From: an uncultured Agathobaculum sp.
GTDB lineage: Bacteria > Bacillota > Clostridia > Oscillospirales > Butyricicoccaceae
Length of the DNA: 11,583 nt
Assembly: GCA_944376955.1 (NCBI GenBank)
Contig: CALWEB010000049.1
Coordinates: 1-11,583, forward strand
Direction: 5' to 3'
The translations under genes were made by a program, and so were the position numbers. The notes beneath the pieces are model-generated. The model saw only the letters and a list, made by a program, of their open reading frames with translations. It did no database searches and was not told the origin of the DNA. Each line of letters starts with the position of its first letter. Positions within the stretch are counted from its first letter, which is position 1. This document shows positions 6,233 through 11,583 of this stretch, in pieces.

Positions 6233-7567
6233 ATGGAACTGAAAAACACGGAAAAGCAGGAGCACAGCGTCGTTGCGCTGACCATTGAGATCACCAAGGC
6301 GGAGTTTGAGGCTGCCAAGGACAAGGCGTTCAAGAAGAGCGGTAAGAAAATCACCGTTCCGGGCTTCCGCAAGGGCCATGCGCCCCGCAAGATGATCGAA
6401 AAGCTGTACGGCGACGGCGTGTTCTTTGAAGAGGCTTTTAATATCATATATCCGGAAGCCATGGAAATGGCTGTGGAGAAGTCCGGCATCAAGCCGGTTG
6501 GCCGCGCGGATGTCGATCTGGGCGACCCGGCGGAAGAGGGCGGCCTGACCATCATCGCCAAGGTGCCGGTTGAGCCGGAAGTGGAACTGGGCGAGTACAA
6601 GGGCATCGAGGTCGAGAAGGAGACCGTGAAGGTGCTTGCCGCAGACGTCAAGGCGGAGCTGAACCGTCTGGCGCAGCGCAATGCACGCACCGAGACTGTG
6701 GATCGCAAGGCCAAGAAGAACGATACCGTAGATATCGACTTTGAGGGCTTTGTGGACGGCGTTGCTTTTGAAGGCGGCAAGGCGGAGCATCATGCGCTGA
6801 CGCTGGGCTCCGGTTCGTTCATCCCGGGCTTTGAGGATCAGCTGATCGGCTGCAAGGCAGGCGACGAGAAGGATGTCGTTGTGACGTTCCCGGAGGATTA
6901 CCATGCCAAGGAGCTGGCCGGCAAGGAAGCCGTGTTCAAGTGCAAGGTTCACAAGGTAGAGGAGACCATCCTGCCGGATATCGATGACGAGTTCGCAAAG
7001 GACGTGTCCGAGACTTGCGAAACGCTCGATGACCTGAAAAAGGAGATTTCCGACCGCCTGAAGAAGGAGCGTCAGGAAGAGGCGGACCACGCGTTTGAGG
7101 AAAAGGCGCTGGACGTTGTCATCGCAAACATGAAGGCGGATATCCCGCAGGCCATGATCGAAAGCCAGATTGACTCGATCGTACAGGATTTCCGTTACCG
7201 CGTGCAGATGCAGGGCATGACGCTTGAGCAGTACCTGACCATGACCGGTACGGAGATGGGCGCATTCCGCGCGATGTTCCAGGCGCAGGCAGAGCGTCAG
7301 GTCAAGGTCCGTCTGGCGCTGGAGAAGATTGCCGAGTTGGAGTCCATCGCAGTTTCCGACAAGGAACTGGATGACGAATATGCTAAGATGGCAGAGCAGT
7401 ACAACATGGATGTAGAGAAGGTCAAGTCCATTGTGCCGGTGGCTTCCCTGAGCGATGACCTCAAGATTTCCAACGCGCTGGAGTTTGTCAAGAAGAATGC
7501 CAAGGCAAAGAAAGCGACCGCGAAGAAAAAGGCGGAGAGCGAATCCACCGAGGAGACCGCGGAGTAA
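6233..7567 (+). CDS. tig: Trigger factor, ribosome-associated chaperone
   Basis: A chaperone that docks on the ribosome next to the exit tunnel and shields nascent chains; it also has peptidyl-prolyl isomerase activity. The 444-residue product has three recognisable parts. The N-terminal ribosome-binding domain carries the signature GFRKGHAPRKMIEK at about 44-57. An FKBP-like domain spans about 160-245 and includes NDTVDIDFEGF, GSGSFIPGFEDQLIG and TFPEDY. The long helical C-terminal arm follows. The end is a lysine-rich tail followed by an acidic Ser/Thr/Glu stretch, which is common in clostridial homologues. AAGGAG at 6218-6223, 9 bases before the ATG, supports the start. It has its own promoter and is followed by a hairpin, and it lies next to clpP-clpX as in many Bacillota. 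Confidence 0.97.
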   Translation: MELKNTEKQEHSVVALTIEITKAEFEAAKDKAFKKSGKKITVPGFRKGHAPRKMIEKLYGDGVFFEEAFNIIYPEAMEMAVEKSGIKPVGRADVDLGDPAEEGGLTIIAKVPVEPEVELGEYKGIEVEKETVKVLAADVKAELNRLAQRNARTETVDRKAKKNDTVDIDFEGFVDGVAFEGGKAEHHALTLGSGSFIPGFEDQLIGCKAGDEKDVVVTFPEDYHAKELAGKEAVFKCKVHKVEETILPDIDDEFAKDVSETCETLDDLKKEISDRLKKERQEEADHAFEEKALDVVIANMKADIPQAMIESQIDSIVQDFRYRVQMQGMTLEQYLTMTGTEMGAFRAMFQAQAERQVKVRLALEKIAELESIAVSDKELDDEYAKMAEQYNMDVEKVKSIVPVASLSDDLKISNALEFVKKNAKAKKATAKKKAESESTEETAE

Positions 7568-7627
7568 TCCACTTTCTGTTTGCGGATGCAGTCCAATAGG
7601 AACCAACCGCAGGATGTGGCGGGTTCC

Positions 7628-7660
7628 ATAAAAAGCGCGAGCTTTGCCCGCGCTTTTTAT
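7628..7660 (+). terminator. Terminator-like hairpin after tig
   Basis: A perfect 12-bp stem pairs ATAAAAAGCGCG (7628-7639) with CGCGCTTTTTAT (7649-7660) around a 9-base loop, starting 60 bases after the tig stop. The GC core is only 5 bp and the T-run is five long, so it may be a partial terminator. This matters because no convincing promoter is seen before clpP, which could depend on read-through. Confidence 0.8.
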
Positions 7661-7674
7661 GCAAAGACCGAGGG

Positions 7675-7768
7675 CGGCAAAGTAGGTTTTTTGCCGGTTT
7701 CGGGCGGATCAGCCTTTCCGGTGCAACCGGTAAGGGTGTCGCGCGATGGAAACCGTGGTTTTCATCGC
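7675..7768 (+). promoter_or_regulatory. Structured leader of clpP (competing stems and a 12-bp hairpin)
   Basis: Three pairings are visible. Stem A pairs CGGCAAA (7675-7681) with TTTGCCG (7690-7696). Stem B pairs TTGCCGGTT (7691-7699) with AACCGGTAA (7725-7733), with one G-U pair; it uses the same bases as A, so the two exclude each other. Stem C pairs GCGATGGAAACC (7743-7754) with GGTTTTCATCGC (7757-7768), 12 bp with one G-U pair and only two bases between the arms, so the innermost pair must open. C ends 7 bases before the ribosome binding site AAAGGAG (7776-7782) and has no T-run, so it is not a terminator. I see no clear CtsR or CIRCE operator and no good sigma-A promoter in this region. 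A regulatory role is inferred. Confidence 0.5.
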
Positions 7769-7790
7769 ATTCTCGAAAGGAGTTTTCCAA

Positions 7791-8372
7791 GTGAGTTTAG
7801 TCCCAATGGTCATTGAACAGACCGGACGCGGGGAGCGTTCGTTCGATATCTATTCCCGTCTGCTCAACGACCGCATCGTGATGCTGTGCGAGGAAGTGAA
7901 CGATACGACCGCTTCGCTCGTGGTGGCACAGCTTCTGTATCTGGAGGCGCAGGACCCGGACAAGGATATTTCACTGTATATCAACAGCCCGGGCGGTTCG
8001 GTGACGGCCGGCATGGCAATTTATGATACGATGAATTATATCAAGTGCGATGTTTCGACCATCTGCATCGGTATGGCGGCTTCCATGGGCGCGTTCCTGC
8101 TGTCCTCCGGTGCAAAGGGCAAGCGTTTTGCCCTGCCCAATGCGGAGATTATGATCCATCAGCCGTCGGCGGGGACGCAGGGCCAGATTACCGATATGGC
8201 GATCCATCTCAAGCGCCTTGAGATCATCAAGAAGCGTATGAACAAGATCCTGTCGGAAAACACCGGTAAGCCGATTGAGGTAGTAACAGCCGATTGCGAG
8301 CGCGACAATTTTATGTCCGCCGAGGAAGCGGTCGAATACGGCCTGATCGACAAGGTGTTCGATAAGCATTGA
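7791..8372 (+). CDS. clpP: ATP-dependent Clp protease proteolytic subunit ClpP
   Basis: The serine peptidase that forms the two-ring chamber in which proteins unfolded by ClpX (or ClpC/ClpA-type partners) are degraded. The 193-residue product has the catalytic triad Ser98 (GMAASMGAF), His123 (MIHQPSAG) and Asp172 (ERDNFMSA), the same numbering as in B. subtilis ClpP. The N-terminus SLVPMVIEQTGRGER matches the mature processing-site region of the family, and the NSPGGSVTAG oxyanion segment is intact. The start is taken as GTG 7791, with AAAGGAG at 7776-7782 and an 8-base gap. The frame is open to an ATG at 7746, but that codon has no ribosome binding site, lies inside a hairpin and would add 15 atypical residues. 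clpX follows after 24 bases. Confidence 0.97.
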   Translation: MSLVPMVIEQTGRGERSFDIYSRLLNDRIVMLCEEVNDTTASLVVAQLLYLEAQDPDKDISLYINSPGGSVTAGMAIYDTMNYIKCDVSTICIGMAASMGAFLLSSGAKGKRFALPNAEIMIHQPSAGTQGQITDMAIHLKRLEIIKKRMNKILSENTGKPIEVVTADCERDNFMSAEEAVEYGLIDKVFDKH

Positions 8373-8396
8373 TGATTTGTAGGGTAGAGGTGCCAA

Positions 8397-9704
8397 ATGC
8401 CGAATTTTGATGATGATAAGACGCTGAAATGTTCCTTTTGCGGGAAACCGCAGGGACGTGTGCGCAAACTGATTGCAGGCCCGGGTGTGTATATCTGCGA
8501 TGAGTGCATCGGCGTATGCACCAGCATCCTGGAGGATGAGTTGGATTTTGCCCCGGAGGATCGGCCGGTGCTCCAGCCGGAAAAGCTGCCGACGCCGCAG
8601 GAGCTCAAAGCAGTGCTGGATGAGTATGTGATCGGGCAGGAGCGCGCTAAGATTGCGCTTTCTGTTGCGGTATACAACCATTACAAGCGCATTTACCATC
8701 CGAAAACCGATGTGGAACTGCAAAAATCCAATATCCTGATGCTTGGCCCATCTGGTTCGGGCAAGACGCTGCTGGCGCAGACGCTGGCGAAAACCTTGCA
8801 GGTGCCTTTTGCGATTGCGGACGCCACCACTTTGACCGAAGCGGGCTATGTCGGTGAGGACGTGGAGAATATCCTGCTGCGCCTGATTCAGGCCGCGGAT
8901 TTTGATGTGGAGCTGGCGGAACACGGCATCATCTATGTCGATGAGATCGACAAGATCGCCCGCAAGAGCGAAAACCCCTCCATCACGCGCGACGTGTCGG
9001 GTGAAGGTGTCCAGCAGGCCCTGCTCAAGATGTTGGAGGGTACCACGGCCAATGTCCCGCCGCAGGGCGGGCGCAAGCATCCGCATCAGGAATTTATCCA
9101 GATCGACACCACAAATATTCTGTTTATCTGCGGCGGCGCGTTTGACGGGATTGAAGGTATCATCCAGAAGCGCGTCGGCAAGCAGGGGATGGGCTTTGGC
9201 TCGGATGTCAAAAGCCAGCAGGAGGATCAGACGGACCAGCTGCTGGCGCAGATCGAGCCGCATGACCTGATGAAGTATGGCTTGATTCCCGAACTCATCG
9301 GCCGTCTGCCGGCTGTAGTTTCGCTTGATACGCTGGACGAAAAGGCGCTGGTGCGCATTTTGCAGGAGCCGAAAAATGCGCTGGTCAAGCAGTATCAGAC
9401 GCTGTTGGCAATGGACGGTGTTACACTGGAGTTTGCGCCGGATGCGCTGGAAGAGGTTGCCAAGACGGCACTGGCCCGTAAGACGGGCGCGCGCGGACTG
9501 CGCGGTGTGCTGGAAGGCGTGATGACCGATGTGATGTTCCGCATCCCGTCCGATCCGACGGTCAGCCGTGTGGTGATCACGCGGGAAACCGTAACGGGGG
9601 AGGGGACACCGCTGATTGAGCAAGGCGGACGTGCTGCGCTCCCTGCGGGACCGGTGACGGAGAAAAACGGACAAAAGCGGTCAAAACCGACCAAAAGTGC
9701 GTAA
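8397..9704 (+). CDS. clpX: ATP-dependent Clp protease ATP-binding subunit ClpX
   Basis: A hexameric AAA+ unfoldase that recognises tagged or adaptor-delivered substrates and feeds them into ClpP. The 435-residue product has the N-terminal zinc-binding domain (Cys12, Cys15, Cys34, Cys37). It has Walker A GPSGSGKT (117-124), the pore loop GYVGED, Walker B with Asp182-Glu183 in IIYVDEIDK, the GGRKHPH pore element and the sensor-2 segment TGARGLRG. The ClpP-docking loop reads MGF where IGF is usual, a conservative change. The C-terminus is a lysine-rich tail whose DNA contains a 10-bp repeat. AGAGG at 8386-8390 precedes the ATG by 6 bases. It is co-transcribed with clpP and followed by a strong terminator. 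Confidence 0.97.
   Translation: MPNFDDDKTLKCSFCGKPQGRVRKLIAGPGVYICDECIGVCTSILEDELDFAPEDRPVLQPEKLPTPQELKAVLDEYVIGQERAKIALSVAVYNHYKRIYHPKTDVELQKSNILMLGPSGSGKTLLAQTLAKTLQVPFAIADATTLTEAGYVGEDVENILLRLIQAADFDVELAEHGIIYVDEIDKIARKSENPSITRDVSGEGVQQALLKMLEGTTANVPPQGGRKHPHQEFIQIDTTNILFICGGAFDGIEGIIQKRVGKQGMGFGSDVKSQQEDQTDQLLAQIEPHDLMKYGLIPELIGRLPAVVSLDTLDEKALVRILQEPKNALVKQYQTLLAMDGVTLEFAPDALEEVAKTALARKTGARGLRGVLEGVMTDVMFRIPSDPTVSRVVITRETVTGEGTPLIEQGGRAALPAGPVTEKNGQKRSKPTKSA
9668..9697 (+). repeat. Three 10-bp tandem units with CtsR-like heptads at the clpX 3' end
   Basis: Three tandem decamers follow one another: CGGACAAAAG (9668-9677), CGGTCAAAAC (9678-9687) and CGACCAAAAG (9688-9697). Each contains a heptad (GGACAAA, GGTCAAA, GACCAAA), and consecutive heptads are separated by 3 bases. 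The known CtsR repressor operator is two direct (A/G)GTCAAA heptads with a 3-base spacer. Only the middle heptad is perfect; the flanking ones differ at one and two positions. The period of 10 does not keep the reading frame, so the repeat is not a simple codon repeat. Confidence 0.55.
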
Positions 9705-9710
9705 ATTTGT

Positions 9711-9749
9711 AAAAAACGTGGGGGAACCGTTGGTTTCGCCACGTTTTTT
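9711..9749 (+). terminator. Intrinsic terminator after clpX
   Basis: AAAAAACGTGG (9711-9721) pairs perfectly with CCACGTTTTTT (9739-9749). After one G-G mismatch, the stem continues for six more pairs (9723-9728 with 9732-9737, one of them G-U), leaving the loop GTT. It ends in a run of six T and begins 6 bases after the clpX stop. It separates the clpP-clpX unit from the lon promoter. Confidence 0.92.
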
Positions 9750-9771
9750 GTCATATATCACGCGCTGGCGC

Positions 9772-9800
9772 TTTACAAATTGCAAAAAATATACTATACT
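9772..9800 (+). promoter_or_regulatory. Sigma-A promoter of lon
   Basis: TTTACA at 9772-9777 (5 of 6 to the -35 consensus) and TATACT at 9795-9800 (5 of 6 to the -10) are separated by exactly 17 bases. The start of transcription would be near 9807, giving a leader of about 35 bases to the lon ATG. No CtsR, CIRCE or other operator overlaps it. Confidence 0.85.
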
Positions 9801-9841
9801 GACCCTATCCAATTATTTTCCCACGTGTGAGGAGAGAACAT

Positions 9842-11583
9842 ATGATCGAAACAACTGGGGCGGAGCTGAAGCGTTTGCCGGTGCTGCCGCTGCGCGGCTT
9901 GACTGCTTTCCCCCATATGATAATCCATTTTGACGTGGGTCGCATGATGTCGATCCGCGCGCTGGAAGCGTCGATGAAAAGCGGCCAGATGATTTTTCTG
10001 ACGGCCCAGCGTGAACTCAAAACTGATTTGCCCGCGCCGGGCGACCTGTACCAGATCGGTACGGTTTGTGTGGTGCGGCAGATTTTGCGGTTGCCGGGTG
10101 ATAATATCCGTGTGTTGGTGGAAGGCCGCACCCGGGCATTGGCGCACCAGTTTACTGCGCCTGAGACAGATGACGGCTGCATTTTCGCAGATATTGAAGA
10201 ACTCAGCGACTATGTCATCGGTGTGACCGAGCGGCGTGCGCAGGCTTTGGTGCGCACGGCGCAGGAGCGTTTTGCGGAGTACGCCGAGAACGCCAGCCGG
10301 ATTTCGCAGGATGTGGAAATGACGGTGGCCGAGGGCGGCGAGCCGGGTTGGCTGGCAGATTATATCGCGCAGAACCTGTCGGTGGAAGTGGAAGCCAAGC
10401 AGGAGATTCTGGAAGAACTCAACGTCACACGGCGGCTTGCGATGGTGATCCGCCTGCTGGGCGAGGAAACCGAGATCCTCAAGATTGAGAACGAGATTCA
10501 GGATGAACTGAAGAGCCAGATTGACAAAAACCAGCGGGAATATTATCTGCGTGAGCAAATCAAAGTGATTCAGAGCGAATTGGGTGAGCAGGATACCGCC
10601 GCAGAGGCGGAAACCTACCGCAAGCGTGTGCTGGATCTGCATTTGCCGCAGGAATGTGAGGACAAGCTGATCCGTGAGGTGGACCGCTTTGCCAAACTGG
10701 GCGGTTCGAGTGCAGAACAAGGCGTGGTACGCACCTATCTGGATACCGTGCTGGATCTGCCGTGGAATAAAAAGAGCGAGGAGCAGATGGATCTGGTCAA
10801 GGCGCAGGAAATCCTGGACCGCGACCACTATGGCCTGAAGAAAGTCAAGGAGCGTATTATGGAGTTCTTGGCGGTCAAGGTGCTGGCGCCCGACCTGCGT
10901 GGGCAGGTGCTGTGTTTGGTTGGCCCGCCGGGCGTGGGCAAAACCTCGATTGCAAAATCCATTGCCGAGGCGATGGGTCGCAATTACGCGCGCATGAGCT
11001 TGGGCGGCGTGCGGGATGAAGCGGATATTCGCGGCCACCGGAAGACATATATTGGCGCGATGCCCGGACGCATCATGGATGCGCTGCGGCGCGCAGGGAC
11101 ATCCAACCCGCTGCTGTTGCTCGATGAAATTGATAAAATGGGCAACGATTTCCGCGGCGACCCGGCGGCAGCGATGTTGGAGGTGTTGGACACCGAGCAA
11201 AATGTCGCATTCCGCGACCATTATATCGAACTGCCGTTTGACCTGTCGGATGTGCTGTTTTTGACCACAGCAAACGATTTGTCCACCGTGCCGCGTCCGC
11301 TGCTGGACCGCATGGAGGTAATCGAACTGTCGTCTTACACCGAAGAGGAAAAGCGGCAGATCGCGCTGCACCATCTGCTGCCCAAGCAGATGGACAAACA
11401 CGGCCTGAAAAAAGGCCAGCTGACGATTTCGGAAAAGGTGCTGGGGCTGGTGATCTCGCGGTATACGCGTGAGGCTGGCGTGCGCCGCTTGGAGCAGCTG
11501 CTGGCAAAGATCTGCCGCAAGGCTGCAAAGCACATCGCGGATGGCGGCCGCCGGCTGACGGTGTCCGAGAAGAATTTGGAAGA
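9842..11583 (+). CDS. lon: ATP-dependent protease Lon (LonA type), 3' end outside the window
   Basis: A cytoplasmic homo-oligomeric AAA+ serine protease that degrades misfolded and regulatory proteins. The window holds 580 codons, with the frame open to the last base. The substrate-binding N-domain opens with LPVLPLRGLTAFP. A helical linker contains EYYLREQIKVIQSELGE (from residue 233) and LPWN (306-309). The AAA+ module has Walker A GPPGVGKT (361-368), Walker B LLLLDEIDK (424-432), GGVRDEADIRGHRKTYIGAMPG, the sensor TTAND and the sensor-2 region REAGVRRLEQ. The Ser-Lys protease domain lies beyond the window, so proteolytic competence cannot be checked. GAGGAG at 9829-9834, 7 bases before the ATG, supports the start. 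LonA family members are usually near 800 residues. No membrane segment is seen, which argues against LonB. Confidence 0.97.
   Translation, partial: MIETTGAELKRLPVLPLRGLTAFPHMIIHFDVGRMMSIRALEASMKSGQMIFLTAQRELKTDLPAPGDLYQIGTVCVVRQILRLPGDNIRVLVEGRTRALAHQFTAPETDDGCIFADIEELSDYVIGVTERRAQALVRTAQERFAEYAENASRISQDVEMTVAEGGEPGWLADYIAQNLSVEVEAKQEILEELNVTRRLAMVIRLLGEETEILKIENEIQDELKSQIDKNQREYYLREQIKVIQSELGEQDTAAEAETYRKRVLDLHLPQECEDKLIREVDRFAKLGGSSAEQGVVRTYLDTVLDLPWNKKSEEQMDLVKAQEILDRDHYGLKKVKERIMEFLAVKVLAPDLRGQVLCLVGPPGVGKTSIAKSIAEAMGRNYARMSLGGVRDEADIRGHRKTYIGAMPGRIMDALRRAGTSNPLLLLDEIDKMGNDFRGDPAAAMLEVLDTEQNVAFRDHYIELPFDLSDVLFLTTANDLSTVPRPLLDRMEVIELSSYTEEEKRQIALHHLLPKQMDKHGLKKGQLTISEKVLGLVISRYTREAGVRRLEQLLAKICRKAAKHIADGGRRLTVSEKNLE

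Noticed and set aside
6176..7606. Long minus-strand open frame of 476 codons opposite tig
   Set aside because: It has the same phase relation to tig and the same codon-bias explanation, and there is no credible ribosome binding site or family signature.
7580..7816. 78-codon plus-strand open frame between tig and clpP
   Set aside because: It runs through the terminator-like hairpin and into clpP in another frame, has no ribosome binding site at its ATG, and has no family resemblance.
7971..9674. Minus-strand open frame of 567 codons spanning clpP and clpX
   Set aside because: clpP and clpX happen to share a reading frame, and both avoid the codons that would give stops in the mirrored frame. 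The product looks like an antisense shadow.
9794..11533. Minus-strand open frame of 579 codons opposite lon
   Set aside because: It is in phase with lon, lon shows the complete Lon motif order, and the antisense product has no recognisable domain.

Overview
The window is a gene-dense housekeeping stretch of a bacterial chromosome, with all genes on the + strand. The organism is most likely a moderately GC-rich member of the Bacillota, class Clostridia (an Oscillospirales/Butyricicoccus-like lineage is a reasonable guess, but is inference). Three things support this: the order rplS-lepB-rbgA(ylqF)-rnhB-yraN followed by tig-clpP-clpX-lon, the GGAGG-type ribosome binding sites with sigma-A-like promoters, and the Bacillus-like residue numbering of ClpP, RbgA and the lepB product. 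I see no mobile element, CRISPR array, tRNA/rRNA, phage gene or defence system.

Layout. (1) Bases 1-458: a folded leader resembling a ribosomal protein L19 leader, then rplS and a strong intrinsic terminator. (2) Bases 479-6151: a sigma-A-like promoter and a probable seven-gene operon of lepB (signal peptidase I), rbgA (50S assembly GTPase), rnhB (RNase HII), yraN (nuclease-fold protein), an M19 dipeptidase, thrC (threonine synthase) and a small metallophosphoesterase. Genes overlap by 4 bases or lie 2-4 bases apart, except for a 33-base gap before thrC. (3) Bases 6161-7660: promoter, tig (trigger factor) and a terminator-like hairpin. (4) Bases 7661-9749: a structured leader, clpP, clpX and a terminator. 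(5) From 9772: a sigma-A-like promoter and lon, cut by the window end inside the gene after its AAA+ module.

Functionally, region 1-2 serves ribosome assembly (L19, RbgA), protein export (signal peptidase) and removal of RNA from DNA (RNase HII), with amino-acid and peptide metabolism genes attached. Regions 3-5 form a protein quality-control block: a ribosome-bound chaperone, the ClpXP protease and the Lon protease.

The longest stretch without a gene is 7568-7790 (223 bases, tig to clpP). It holds the tig terminator-like hairpin, two mutually exclusive stems and a 12-bp hairpin just upstream of the clpP ribosome binding site. The most interesting signals are non-coding: the rplS leader fold, the clpP leader structures, and three heptads resembling CtsR sites at the end of clpX. 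I found no convincing new multi-gene system.
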